Of a DNA stretch of 64,000 bases, positions 55,945 through 64,000 are shown in pieces. The notes under the pieces are model-generated. The model was not told where the DNA came from, made no database searches, and saw only the letters and a list, made by a program, of their open reading frames with translations. Position 1 is the first letter of the stretch. Each line of letters starts with the position of its first letter. Made by a program: the position numbers and the translations under genes. Source of the stretch: an uncultured Erysipelotrichaceae bacterium. Lineage in GTDB: Bacteria; Bacillota_I; Bacilli_A; Erysipelotrichales; Erysipelotrichaceae. The DNA is taken from contig OMXQ01000002.1 of the NCBI GenBank assembly GCA_900315065.1, positions 1-64,000 of the forward strand, given 5' to 3'.

Positions 55945-57537
55945 ATGAGTGATATCAGAGACTATCTGAAATGGCGCGGTGATTTAAGCTTTGCGGAAAG
56001 AAAATGGAATGATGTCGATAACATCGTTTTCTGTTTTTTCAATTATATTGATTTAACTCCTCTCAATGAAACCGAAGGAAAGAATATAGAAACATGCATC
56101 CATGAACTGCAGGAAAAGCAGGCAGTAAAGTTTCAGATCACGGATGTCGGCTCATCTGATGATCCTTTTCTGGATCTGATCGCAGATTCAAAACGATTTG
56201 GAAAGATTACCGTTCATCACTATGCGGATATTCATGACTATGCCTCTTCCCTGCAGTTTTCTGCTTCTGCTTATTTATTACCGGATAATACTAGGGTGAT
56301 CTGTTACAGAGGTACGGATGAGTCCATGGAAGGATGGAAAGAAGACTTTGATATCTCCTATCATGTGACTCTTGCTCAGAAAAAAGCAGCTGCCTATTTA
56401 CAGGAAGAATTGAAGAAACCAGGCAATGTGTATGTGTGCGGTCATTCCAAAGGCGGCAATCTTGCCCTGTATGCTGTTTCCTGTCTGAAAAAAGAAGAGC
56501 ATGAGCGGATTCTTCATGTGTATGACAATGACGGGCCGGGCTTAAGCAGAGATATCGTGAATCTTGCATTGCTGGATGAAATGAAAGATAAGATTACACT
56601 GATCCAGCCTGCTTTCTCTATCTTCGGCAATATTTTTCCGTATGATGCCGGCACAAAAATCATCGTGCAGAGTTCAAAGACTGGCGTTCTGGAACACGAT
56701 CCTTCCTCCTGGCAGATTAACGGTGATAGTTTCGTAACTGCACCTGTCTTTGATTACCGTTCTGTACTGATCAATCAGGCTATGGACCAGTGGATTTCGG
56801 ATAAAGATCTTTCTGTCCGCAGGAGTTTTGTGAACAATGTCTTTGCGGCAATGGAAGATCACAAGATCAGGGATATCGATGACATCCGCAGGAACCCGCA
56901 GCGTGTACTGAAGATTCTTTCTGATCTGACTGGTGAAAAGCTGACCAGAAAAGTGGCTCTCGATTTACCGAAAAAATTATTATTTGCGGATCTTTTCAAG
57001 GATTTTGAAGAAGATGGTTTTCTGGTCTTTATTCAGAAACATGCCCTGCTTAGAAATCTGCTGTTAGTAATTACCGGCTGGTTTGTGATGGCTTTGAATG
57101 ATCACATCTTAAGTATTCTTGCTTTGATTTTTCCGCTTGTCTTCTTCAGCTTGGAAATTGCGGCTCTTGTGACTTCCTTGTACAAGGAACACTGGGACTG
57201 GAAGAAGGAAAAAGCAAGACTCTGGATGTGTACGATTGCGGCAGTCTTCCTGATTTCAGTTGCCTTCAAAGCAGATGCGAGAACTTTCTTAGGCAGCGAG
57301 CTGATGGGCATTGCCTGTCTCATTACTGCCAATACCAAGCTGGGTAAAATTCAGAATACTTCAAAGTTTGTAAGTTTCTTCCGCATCTTTGAGTTTGTCT
57401 GCTGGGGTATTTCCGGTGCCTTCTTCCTGCTTGCCAATGCAGACATTCTGTATTTTGCGGCAAAGGTGATCGGGGTCTATATGATGTTCGTTGGTGTGAT
57501 CAATTGTCTGATTTCCTTCATGCATAAGCAGTATTGA
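55945..57537 (+). CDS. DUF2974 (Mbeg1-like) hydrolase with C-terminal membrane helices
   Basis: 530 residues. The first ~350 form a lipase-like alpha/beta hydrolase of the DUF2974 type: VICYRGTDESMEGWKEDFD near the oxyanion region and the nucleophile elbow VYVCGHSKGGNLALYA. The last ~160 residues carry about five hydrophobic helices (LLVITGWFVMAL, ILALIFPLVFFSLEIAALV and others), so the enzyme is held at the membrane with a cytoplasmic catalytic part. Substrate unknown, perhaps a lipid. ATG 55945 is chosen for its AAGGAG; the in-frame ATG at 55924 overlaps that site. Confidence 0.85.
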   Translation: MSDIRDYLKWRGDLSFAERKWNDVDNIVFCFFNYIDLTPLNETEGKNIETCIHELQEKQAVKFQITDVGSSDDPFLDLIADSKRFGKITVHHYADIHDYASSLQFSASAYLLPDNTRVICYRGTDESMEGWKEDFDISYHVTLAQKKAAAYLQEELKKPGNVYVCGHSKGGNLALYAVSCLKKEEHERILHVYDNDGPGLSRDIVNLALLDEMKDKITLIQPAFSIFGNIFPYDAGTKIIVQSSKTGVLEHDPSSWQINGDSFVTAPVFDYRSVLINQAMDQWISDKDLSVRRSFVNNVFAAMEDHKIRDIDDIRRNPQRVLKILSDLTGEKLTRKVALDLPKKLLFADLFKDFEEDGFLVFIQKHALLRNLLLVITGWFVMALNDHILSILALIFPLVFFSLEIAALVTSLYKEHWDWKKEKARLWMCTIAAVFLISVAFKADARTFLGSELMGIACLITANTKLGKIQNTSKFVSFFRIFEFVCWGISGAFFLLANADILYFAAKVIGVYMMFVGVINCLISFMHKQY

Positions 57538-57694
57538 GTGTCTTATTCCTTCTGTATATTTTTACATTGTCGTATTGATCTGATTCATAGCAGAGTTTGT
57601 GAAAATTTTTTCATTTTATTCAAAATAATGAGTTGGAAAGTAAAATATTTCGTAATTTAAATATCTTATGTTTATAAAGATGCCATAATATAAA

Positions 57695-57709
57695 CGTAAG
57701 ACATTTACG
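57695..57709. promoter_or_regulatory. Candidate operator of the second TetR gene
   Basis: Inverted repeat CGTAA - GACAT - TTACG just upstream of the tetR start at 57733, downstream of an AT-rich promoter-like stretch. TetR-family proteins commonly autoregulate through such sites. No copy was seen before the paralogue at 36500-37057. Confidence 0.5.
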
Positions 57710-57732
57710 GGTCTATGGGAGGATAAGCAAAT

Positions 57733-58284
57733 ATGCCGAAGATTATCGAGGGCATCAGAGACAGCATTCTTACTTCCGCAAGAAATCAGCTGCGTGAAAA
57801 CGGTTATTCTGCTTTATCACTGCGCGGTGTAGCGAATGAATGCGGTATTGCGGTAGGCACTACATACAATTATTTCAATTCCAAAGAAGCTCTGGCAGAT
57901 GCAGTCGTCATGGAAGACTGGGAAGCATGTCTGAATGCACCAGTGATCAAAGATCCTGAAAAGTGTCCGATTGAAGACACGATCATGGATCTGTACCGGT
58001 CAATCTGTCAGTTCTATGCAGATTATACCGGGCTTGGCTTTACCAGCAGAAGAAAGAACGTTGATATCAATCTCGTTGATAAGCACTATGATGAATTTGC
58101 TTCTGAACTGACGAAGCTTCTGAAAACCATTGTCCGTTCTTACGGCTATAATGAATCAGAATCCTTTCTGCATCTGATTGCAGAGTCCGCTTTGACAGCA
58201 GCTTCGCATGATGTTGATGACTATGAGTTTGAAAAGCTGATCGACAGAGTGCTGGTTGTCACCAGAAAGAAAAAAAGAAACTGA
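57733..58284 (+). CDS. TetR-family transcriptional regulator (paralogue)
   Basis: 183 residues, with the helix-turn-helix SLRGVANECGIAVGTTYNYFNSKEAL. It is clearly homologous over its length to the TetR protein at 36500-37057, with the most change in the middle ligand-binding part, so the two probably answer to different ligands. GGAGG precedes ATG 57733. No target gene is directly adjacent except DUF2974 upstream on the same strand and ybaK convergent. Confidence 0.9.
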   Translation: MPKIIEGIRDSILTSARNQLRENGYSALSLRGVANECGIAVGTTYNYFNSKEALADAVVMEDWEACLNAPVIKDPEKCPIEDTIMDLYRSICQFYADYTGLGFTSRRKNVDINLVDKHYDEFASELTKLLKTIVRSYGYNESESFLHLIAESALTAASHDVDDYEFEKLIDRVLVVTRKKKRN

Positions 58285-58308
58285 AGAATCAGATGAAACA
58301 ATGCATAT

Positions 58309-58337
58309 AAAAGGAAAGCACACACGCTTTCCTTTTT
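58309..58337. terminator. Bidirectional terminator of tetR and ybaK
   Basis: AAAAGGAAAGC (58309-58319) pairs perfectly with GCTTTCCTTTT (58326-58336); A- and T-runs are part of the stem and serve both strands. Confidence 0.85.
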
Positions 58338-58338
58338 G

Positions 58339-58809
58339 TTATGCAGGATCCTTGCAGACATCTACCCAGCCTTGTGCTTCTGCACATTTTTCAAGTTCGG
58401 CAATGGTCAGCCTGAGGGCAGAAGCGGAAGTGCCGGCAGCCGGATAGACAATCTCATGTTTCTTCAAAGAAACATCAAGATATACTTTGACACCTGGATT
58501 TACGCCGAAGGGACAGACCCCGCCCGGGGCATGGCCGATGATTTCTTCCACTTCTTCAAAAGGAACCATCTTCGCTTTGACATGGAAGGTTTCCTTGTAC
58601 TTATGATTATCAATTCTTGCCTGTCCTGACATGACGATCACGATCGGCTGATCATGGAGCAGAAAAGACATGGTTTTGGCGATTTCATCTTCCTTGACGC
58701 CCAAGGCTTCAGCGGCAAGTTCAACAGTTGCACTGGATTCTGAGGGAATGATGATTCTCTTTTCCAGGCCGTATTTTGCAAGATGTGCTTGTGCTTTTTC
58801 AAGTGACAT
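58339..58809 (-). CDS. YbaK/ProX-type aminoacyl-tRNA deacylase
   Basis: 156 residues of the YbaK editing-domain family, which clears misacylated tRNAs such as Cys-tRNA-Pro or Ala-tRNA-Pro. Features are ELAAEALGVKEDEIAKTMSF, VIVMSGQARIDNHKYKE, and the GHAPGGVCPFGVNPGVKVYLD loop with the conserved GGxxPxG. Which tRNA it edits cannot be read from sequence. AAGGA precedes the start. Confidence 0.88.
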   Translation of the reverse strand: MSLEKAQAHLAKYGLEKRIIIPSESSATVELAAEALGVKEDEIAKTMSFLLHDQPIVIVMSGQARIDNHKYKETFHVKAKMVPFEEVEEIIGHAPGGVCPFGVNPGVKVYLDVSLKKHEIVYPAAGTSASALRLTIAELEKCAEAQGWVDVCKDPA

Positions 58810-58852
58810 AAGAAGTTCCTTCTTTCAGGCAGAAATTTCTGCTGTTATTATC

Positions 58853-59572
58853 TTATCCTTCTTTATGATCACTTTCATTATTTTTGTATATATCCTCACA
58901 GATCGTGTGGTCTTCATCCATGGTCACAAAGTGATCTCCCAAAGTCTTTGCCAGTTCTGTATCATGGGTGGATATAATCATGGTTCTGCCTGCTTTTTTC
59001 AAGGCAGAAAGCAGATTTGACAAAGCTGTCTGCATTTTCTGATCCAGACCTGCCAGCGGTTCATCCAGAACCAGAATCTGCGGATTCATGGTCAGAATGC
59101 AGGCAATGGCTGTTTTCTTTTTCTCGCCGCCGGAAAGATGATACGGGGCTCTTTCCAGAATCTTTTCCAGTCCCAGCATGCGGGCTGCATCCATGCACCT
59201 TTCTTCTGTTTCTTTCTCTGACAACCCCATCTGCTGAGGCCCGAAGGCCAGTTCTTCTTTGACAGAAGAGCAGAAGAGCTGAACATCTGCATCCTGGAAA
59301 ACAAAGCCGGTTTTCTGATGAAAGGCTTTGGCTCTTTTCTGATCCTTCATGTATGTTTCATCGATGATCGTATCTTCAAAATAGTATCTGCCGCTATCCG
59401 GAAAGATCAGTCCGTTCAATATTTTCAGCAAGGTGGATTTGCCGCAGCCGTTAGGTCCCAGCAATACCAGTGTCTCCCCTTTTTTTACGGAAAAGGAAAC
59501 ATCGCATAGAGCCGGCTGGTCTTCATAGGCATAAGAGACTTTTTCAAGCCTGATCAGATTTCCCTTTTCCAT
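58853..59572 (-). CDS. cbiO: Cobalt ECF transporter ATPase CbiO
   Basis: 239 residues, the ATP-binding subunit. Walker A LLGPNGCGKSTLL, Q-loop GFVFQDADVQLFCSSV, the ABC signature HLSGGEKKKTAIA, Walker B ILVLDEPLAGLD and the His switch ISTHD are all intact. ATG 59570-59572 follows GGGAG. It ends the cbiM-cbiQ-cbiO operon; the Q-loop sequence is typical of energy-coupling-factor ATPases. Confidence 0.93.
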   Translation of the reverse strand: MEKGNLIRLEKVSYAYEDQPALCDVSFSVKKGETLVLLGPNGCGKSTLLKILNGLIFPDSGRYYFEDTIIDETYMKDQKRAKAFHQKTGFVFQDADVQLFCSSVKEELAFGPQQMGLSEKETEERCMDAARMLGLEKILERAPYHLSGGEKKKTAIACILTMNPQILVLDEPLAGLDQKMQTALSNLLSALKKAGRTMIISTHDTELAKTLGDHFVTMDEDHTICEDIYKNNESDHKEG

Positions 59573-59585
59573 TGTTTTTCTCCCT

Positions 59586-60407
59586 TCATACTGCCCTTTC
59601 AAGATACACAAATATACACAAGAGGCATATTACCGCTGCCAGCAGAATCATATCATATGCGTGCACGGATAAGGAAGAGCGTCTGTAGGTGCCGTCAAAT
59701 CCTCTGCATTGCATCGCCTGATATACTTCTTCCCCATTTTCCTTTGCTCTGAGAAATGTGGTGCCGCTAATCCCGCCAAGAGCATCTGCTTTGCCATGGT
59801 TTTTCCCGATTGAGCGCAGTTTCAAAGCATTGAGAAGATCCATGCACCGCTTTCCTGAAACAGCAATGAATTTCAAGGTCAGATCAAAAGTCAGAATGAC
59901 AACATCCGGCAGATGAAAAATCTTCAAAGACCGGGTAATTTCATTCCATGGCGAAGTGGTCGAAATGAGATTGACAACGCAGACTGAAATAAAGACGCGC
60001 AGGGGGATGAAAATCAATGAATAAAAAGAACCGGACAAAATAGAAGGCAGACAAAGCAAAGCGGAAAACAAAGCTGCCGAAGCAGCCGGCAGAAAAACAG
60101 CCCGCAGAACTTTGAGCGGAAGAAAGACCATGACTGCTAATACCACAGCCGATACCAGATAAACAAACATGACGTTACGGGCACAGGCAGTCATGACAAT
60201 GACCGCAAGGCCTGCTGCAAGCTTAGTCCAGGTAGAAAACAGGGAAACAGCAGCAATGTTGTGATGAAAACGGGAAAGCACAGAAAAAAGCGACAGAGTG
60301 GTTTTCCTGAGAAACCCTTCCCTGTCTGTTTCCGGCTGGTAGTTTTCTTCTTTTTTCATCCAGGCCGGGATCTGTATCTGGGTATTTTCCTGTGTTTCAG
60401 GCTTCAC
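59586..60407 (-). CDS. cbiQ: Cobalt ECF transporter transmembrane protein CbiQ
   Basis: 273 residues, the coupling transmembrane subunit. After a charged N-terminus (IPAWMKKEENYQPETDREGF) come several membrane helices, with the two coupling segments that dock on CbiO near the C-terminus (ALKLRSIGKNHGK and YQAMQCRGFDGTYR, each with the Arg-Gly/Ser pattern). Start is GTG 60405-60407 behind AAGGAG. It lies 23 nt after cbiM and 13 nt before cbiO. Confidence 0.93.
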   Translation of the reverse strand: MKPETQENTQIQIPAWMKKEENYQPETDREGFLRKTTLSLFSVLSRFHHNIAAVSLFSTWTKLAAGLAVIVMTACARNVMFVYLVSAVVLAVMVFLPLKVLRAVFLPAASAALFSALLCLPSILSGSFYSLIFIPLRVFISVCVVNLISTTSPWNEITRSLKIFHLPDVVILTFDLTLKFIAVSGKRCMDLLNALKLRSIGKNHGKADALGGISGTTFLRAKENGEEVYQAMQCRGFDGTYRRSSLSVHAYDMILLAAVICLLCIFVYLERAV

Positions 60408-60430
60408 TTTTTCTCCTTTTTGTTTTTGTT

Positions 60431-61423
60431 TCAGGCGTTGTTGTATTTTTTTCTGTCTTTATGAAAGGAAGCCGCAAGCCGGAATAAGATGACGGCAAGA
60501 GCAGTACCGATAACGGCAGAAAGAATATATGCCATACTCTCTGGCAGACCATTCATGGAATAATCAGGAAAGAGCGTCTGCATGGACCAGCCCCGGGCAA
60601 TTTTCTGCGGCACATAGGAAATGCCTGTTGCCTCCTGGATTTCTTCAGCGCCCCATTCTCCCCAGGCAGTGCCATCTGCCAATAAGCCGAGTGGAACCAG
60701 GGCAATAAGCATTGCTATCAAAGCTGCTAATGGTCCCGTCTTGATCTTCTCGTCTTTGTTTTCCATAAATTCCGGAGAAGTCTTATACAAGAAAGCAAGG
60801 ATACCGATGGTAAAGACAACTTCTGCCAGACCAGACAAAGTCAGGTGACCGATCATCATGGCCGGAATCGAAACGGAAAGAGGATATGGACAATACAAGG
60901 CATGTCCTGCTGCATCATGGAAAAGATACGGCTGGATGCCGAATTCCACAGCGGCACACAAGGCTGCTGCATTGATGCCGATATAGGAGCCAAGGGCAGC
61001 AGAAACAAGTTTCCGTTTCAGTCCGCTTTTTTTACCGGCAAGCAGACGGTAAATATAACAGCCTGCATATGGCAATACAAAGGCCATATTGAAGCAATTG
61101 GCCCCAAAAGAAAGAATGCCCCCGTCACCAAACAGCAGAGCCTGAATGGCAAGTGCTATGGTAACTGAAAGACACGCCGCTTCCGGTCCCAGGAGGATTG
61201 CAATCAGGGTTCCCCCTACTGCGTGTCCCGTTGTACCGCCTGGCAGGGGTATATTGAACATCATCGAAAGAAAGGAAAAGGAAGCGCCTACTCCAAGCAG
61301 CGGAATTTTCTTTGCCGGAAGATCTTTGTTTACAGTACGGACGGAATGAATCCAGACCGGTACCATGGCAGCAGCCATGACACCGCAGGTAGAAGGACTC
61401 AGATAATTTTCTGGTATATGCAT
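60431..61423 (-). CDS. cbiM: Cobalt ECF transporter substrate-binding protein CbiM
   Basis: 330 residues, the metal-binding S component. It begins MHIPENYLSP, whose N-terminal amine and His2 bind the metal in CbiM/NikM, with GGTTGHAVGGTL further on. A C-terminal part carries extra helices and PLGLLADGTAWGEWGAEEI, corresponding to the fused CbiN/PDGLE-like segment. Specificity for cobalt over nickel is inferred from the cbiMQO order, not proven. The start ATG 61421-61423 fits the required N-terminus and follows AAAGGTGG. Confidence 0.92.
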   Translation of the reverse strand: MHIPENYLSPSTCGVMAAAMVPVWIHSVRTVNKDLPAKKIPLLGVGASFSFLSMMFNIPLPGGTTGHAVGGTLIAILLGPEAACLSVTIALAIQALLFGDGGILSFGANCFNMAFVLPYAGCYIYRLLAGKKSGLKRKLVSAALGSYIGINAAALCAAVEFGIQPYLFHDAAGHALYCPYPLSVSIPAMMIGHLTLSGLAEVVFTIGILAFLYKTSPEFMENKDEKIKTGPLAALIAMLIALVPLGLLADGTAWGEWGAEEIQEATGISYVPQKIARGWSMQTLFPDYSMNGLPESMAYILSAVIGTALAVILFRLAASFHKDRKKYNNA

Positions 61424-61452
61424 GCGGAAAACCACCTTTCTGAAATGAAGAA

Positions 61453-61465
61453 ACACATGATGTGT
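61453..61465. promoter_or_regulatory. 13-bp palindrome in front of cbiM
   Basis: ACACAT-G-ATGTGT, a perfect inverted repeat between the upstream terminator and the cbiM ribosome binding site. It could bind a metal regulator. No cobalamin riboswitch core is present in the ~96-bp gap. Confidence 0.4.
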
Positions 61466-61469
61466 CACG

Positions 61470-61497
61470 AAATAAAAAGAACAGACGTTCTTTTTTC
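61470..61497 (-). terminator. Terminator of the MATE gene (or cbiM attenuator)
   Basis: Perfect 9-bp stem AAAAAGAAC (61474-61482) / GTTCTTTTT (61487-61495) on both strands, T-rich on the minus-strand exit. A TATAAT at 61511-61516 (minus strand) lies upstream of it; if that promoter is used, the hairpin would instead attenuate cbiM. Confidence 0.65.
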
Positions 61498-61519
61498 AAC
61501 TTACAGCATGATTATACAA

Positions 61520-62917
61520 TCAGTCCAGTTTGAAAGAAAGATTTTTCTTTTTCCAGCGGCGGAAGAGCCACAAGGCAAACACCCCGCCGGCAGCTTCGCC
61601 AGATACAACTGCACTGACAAGACCTGTCTGTCCAAACAGAGCATTGAGCAGGAACATGAAAGGAATATAGAAGACAAGTTCACGAACACAGGAATGAATC
61701 AAAGTACCGGAACCATAGCCGACTGCCTGCATGCAGAAGGAAGTATTGTAGTTGGTAAACTGGAAAGGTGCAGCCAGACACCTGATGCGCAAAAACAATT
61801 CCGCAAAAACAATCGTCTGAGCTGCTTCAGCTGCTCCGGCGGATGTATTCAGGAAGATAGAACATATCGGTCCTGCGCAGAGTTCATACATGATGATCGT
61901 AACAGCCGAAACGGAATAGCCCCAGAGCCGCGCCTTATTGATGACGGCATTGAGTCTATCGTGGTTCCCGGAGGCATAGTTGTAAGCCACAATCGGCAGC
62001 ATTGCCTGACCGATGCCGACATTGATGGCATTCGGCAGTCTTTCTGCCTTCATGACGATTCCAATCGCAGCTAATTGCAAATCGCCATGCCCTGCCATTA
62101 AAGAATTCAATACCATATTGGCAACATCAAACAAGCCCGTTAACAAGGCAGAAGGAATACCCACATTGAAAAGAGAAGCGACATCCCTTTTACGAATGGA
62201 GAAAGCATCTTTCGGATGAATACTTAAAGGAGATTCTTTTGACAAAGTATGCATTTTCCATGTGACATAAATAAAGGAAATCACATTGGAAATCAGAGTT
62301 GCGATGGCAGCCCCTGCTACTTCCATTCCCTTCGGCAGCAAGACAAACATAAAGAGTGGATCCAGGGCAATATTCAGGATACCGCCCATGGTAAGACCGA
62401 AACCTGCTTCTTTGGAAAAGCCTGTATTCCTGAGCAATTGTGCCCCGGCGCCGGATACGATGGTAGGAATGTCACCCAGGATGACGACATACCAAACGTA
62501 CTGGCGGCCGAATTCCAGCGTACTGGAAGAAGCACCCAGGAAGTTCAGGATCGGATCCATGAAGACCCAGATCAGAAACGAGTATATCAGGGCTATGGTA
62601 AAGGCGCCCCAATAGCTGAAGGAACTCACAGCCTTTGCCTCTTTTTCCTGTCCGCTTCCGGAGAGTCTTGCGATCAAAGAACCTCCGCCTACCCCGAACA
62701 GGTTGCCGAAAGAGATGGTCATCATAAAGATTGTAAAGACAAGCGTAACAGCTGCTGTCTTATAGGCATCGCCCGTCTGGCCGATAAAGATGGTATCGAC
62801 AAGACTATAGATCAGATTGACCAGCTGGGAGATTATGGTCGGTACTGCCATTGTCATCAGGGCTTTTCCGATCGGCATGGTTTCAAATAGTTCTTTCCTG
62901 CTCACTTCTTTTTTCAT
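61520..62917 (-). CDS. MATE-family multidrug/metabolite exporter
   Basis: 465 residues, twelve membrane helices in two similar halves. Start MKKEVSRKELFETMPIGKALMT is typical of the DinF/NorM-like group; IISQLVNLIYSLVDTIFIGQ, ALDPLFMFVLLPKGMEVAGAA and PIVAYNYASGNHDR are family hallmarks. It is a sodium- or proton-coupled exporter of unknown substrate. GAGGAA precedes the ATG. Confidence 0.92.
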   Translation of the reverse strand: MKKEVSRKELFETMPIGKALMTMAVPTIISQLVNLIYSLVDTIFIGQTGDAYKTAAVTLVFTIFMMTISFGNLFGVGGGSLIARLSGSGQEKEAKAVSSFSYWGAFTIALIYSFLIWVFMDPILNFLGASSSTLEFGRQYVWYVVILGDIPTIVSGAGAQLLRNTGFSKEAGFGLTMGGILNIALDPLFMFVLLPKGMEVAGAAIATLISNVISFIYVTWKMHTLSKESPLSIHPKDAFSIRKRDVASLFNVGIPSALLTGLFDVANMVLNSLMAGHGDLQLAAIGIVMKAERLPNAINVGIGQAMLPIVAYNYASGNHDRLNAVINKARLWGYSVSAVTIIMYELCAGPICSIFLNTSAGAAEAAQTIVFAELFLRIRCLAAPFQFTNYNTSFCMQAVGYGSGTLIHSCVRELVFYIPFMFLLNALFGQTGLVSAVVSGEAAGGVFALWLFRRWKKKNLSFKLD

Positions 62918-62975
62918 AGCTTTTCTTCCTCAATAAAATAACTTTACCACTTTCCTGTTCCCAACGGTAAAGCAG

Positions 62976-63002
62976 GAAAAAAGTACAGCCTGCGACTGTA
63001 CA
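62976..63002 (-). terminator. Terminator of the split-barrel protein gene
   Basis: GTACAG / CTGTAC (62996-63001 and 62983-62988), then TTTTTTCC on the minus strand. Confidence 0.75.
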
Positions 63003-63010
63003 TGCATGCA

Positions 63011-63520
63011 TTACAGATCCAGGGATTGTCTGGAGGCATAGCCTTCTTTCTTCAGATCAGAGCACAGGTAATCATAGCGGACTGGAATAATTTTGATGAG
63101 ATACATTGGGCTTTCCAGCTTTTCCAAAGCAGAAAAAGGAATGCCTTTTGCTTTGGCAGCTGCTTTGTATTCGTCTGAGAAAAGCGTAATGATTTCTGCT
63201 TTGCCGGTAATCTGCAGACTGTTGAGCTGACCGAAGCTGCCATAGGAATGATAAATCGCAGCTGCGGCATATTCATTTTCTTTCAGGCCTCTGAATTTGA
63301 GGCCGCCTTCTGAGAAGATATAGAAAGCACCGTCATGATAGCCGTATTCAAGCGGCGTGCAGCGGATGTTTTCCCCGCTGCCGGTTGCCAGTGCAAGCGT
63401 GTTGTTTTTTCTGATAAAGTCTTCAATTCTTTTCAGAAGTTCTTCTTTCTTCATGTGCGTGCTGGTTTTGTCTTTTTCCTTCCAGAAGGAAGCAGCTCTG
63501 TCATATTCTTCATTTTCCAT
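63011..63520 (-). CDS. Pyridoxamine-phosphate-oxidase-like FMN split-barrel protein
   Basis: 169 residues. After a helical N-terminal part (MENEEYDRAASFWKEKD...) the split-barrel begins: FIRKNNTLALATGSGENIRCTPLEY, then FYIFSEGGLKFRGLKENEYAAAAI. This group binds FMN and includes heme- and small-molecule-handling reductases; the function is not fixed. ATG 63518-63520 is chosen, with a GGGGG site 9 nt upstream. Confidence 0.85.
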   Translation of the reverse strand: MENEEYDRAASFWKEKDKTSTHMKKEELLKRIEDFIRKNNTLALATGSGENIRCTPLEYGYHDGAFYIFSEGGLKFRGLKENEYAAAAIYHSYGSFGQLNSLQITGKAEIITLFSDEYKAAAKAKGIPFSALEKLESPMYLIKIIPVRYDYLCSDLKKEGYASRQSLDL

Positions 63521-63588
63521 ATAAAAAAGCCCCCGGGTATTTGTGTACATTTCTGCTGTACATTATATACCGGAAAGCTTTTCAAAGG

Positions 63589-64000
63589 TCAGTCACGGAA
63601 GACGATATGGAAACCGCCGCTGGTCTTGGCCAGGTACATCTGCTGGTCGGCATCATCAATGGTGTCCCAGATCATCTGGAAGTCATAGACGGCACCGATA
63701 CTGACGGTTATTTTCATATCCGGCACTTCTTCCAGCCGGATTTCAGAGATCTGCTTCTGAATACTGCGCATCTTCTTTTCAAAGATATTTTTGTCTTTGA
63801 GACCTACAAAGAAGACCAGGAACTCATCGCCGCCATAGCGGATCACCCCGTCGGTAGAACGAATATTGGAAGAAATTGTTTTTGCGACAGCTTGTAATAC
63901 CAGGTCACCGATATGATGGCCGTAAGTATCATTGATGGACTTGAAGTGATCAAGATCCATGAAAGCAACACAGTTGGCAAACAGGCCGCCGGCAATTTCA
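63589..64000 (-). CDS. GGDEF diguanylate cyclase, partial
   Basis: The gene continues beyond the right edge of the window; about 136 C-terminal residues are visible. They make most of a GGDEF domain: FMDLDHFKSINDTYGHHIGD, then IRYGGDEFLVFFVG with an intact signature, and the closing DDADQQMYLAKTSGG. It should be an active cyclase. Sensor and N-terminus are unknown. The visible part stays open to position 64000. Confidence 0.9.
   Translation of the reverse strand, partial: EIAGGLFANCVAFMDLDHFKSINDTYGHHIGDLVLQAVAKTISSNIRSTDGVIRYGGDEFLVFFVGLKDKNIFEKKMRSIQKQISEIRLEEVPDMKITVSIGAVYDFQMIWDTIDDADQQMYLAKTSGGFHIVFRD

Noticed and set aside
61424-61519. Cobalamin riboswitch before cbiM
   Set aside because: The gap is under 100 bp and contains no B12-box-like core.

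Overview
The window reads as a chromosomal stretch of a Bacillota (Firmicutes) bacterium of moderate G+C, most plausibly in or near the Erysipelotrichia. This rests on gene content and order (rpsP-khpA-rimM-trmD, gpsB-rnpB next to recU-ponA, dnaD-nth, yqeH-yhbY-yqeK-rsfS, parE-parC), a B-type RNase P RNA, RecU, GpsB, DnaD, RNase Y and an RNase J2-like protein, strong AGGAGG-type ribosome binding sites, and many promoters with an extended -10 (TGnTATAAT-like). No sporulation gene, rRNA, tRNA, CRISPR array, insertion sequence or prophage was recognised. The species cannot be named from the sequence.

Layout. 0-34 kb is mostly housekeeping and mostly on the minus strand: rplS; a HAD phosphatase and a ComB homologue; a pyrimidine-nucleoside phosphorylase operon behind a candidate CcpA site; trmD-rimM-khpA-rpsP; ffh; a small SSB; a FeoB-associated peptide gene with a metal-regulator-like palindrome on its promoter; ftsK; a catalytically degraded RNase J; miaB; ferredoxin; rny; a PAP2 phosphatase; recA; pgsA; rnpB; gpsB; then plus-strand recU-ponA; dnaD-nth-GNAT; a thioredoxin-fold protein on a probably leaderless transcript; yqeH-yhbY-yqeK-rsfS; and topoisomerase IV. 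34-40 kb carries lipid and small-molecule genes: plsY, an esterase, acetyltransferase, TetR regulator, LOG-type nucleosidase, GH1 phospho-glucosidase.

39-58 kb is the accessory part. It has a von Willebrand A protein, a macro-domain/helix-turn-helix fusion, four loci with GGDEF or EAL domains (a fifth runs off the right end), two of which look frameshifted, a DUF4230 protein, a barnase-like lipoprotein ribonuclease with a barstar-like inhibitor gene one base downstream, an MFS transporter, an HD hydrolase, an AlkD-like protein, an IlvD/Edd dehydratase, a diguanylate cyclase with a LacI-type sugar-sensor domain, a DUF2974 hydrolase and a TetR paralogue. 58-64 kb holds YbaK, a cobalt ECF transporter (cbiMQO), a MATE exporter, a flavin-type split-barrel protein and the partial GGDEF gene.

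How it fits together. The first half supplies ribosome assembly and RNA processing (RimM, TrmD, YqeH, YhbY, RsfS, RNase P, RNase Y, RNase J), protein targeting (Ffh) and chromosome handling (FtsK, RecA, RecU, ParCE). The second half is dense in second-messenger and stress-type genes. The most unusual items are the degraded RNase J, the NadD-remnant/YqeK fusion, the membrane-anchored barnase/barstar pair, the LacI-sensor diguanylate cyclase, and candidate CcpA sites in front of a nucleoside-catabolism operon and a c-di-GMP gene. All functions are assigned from sequence recognition by eye; no database search was run.
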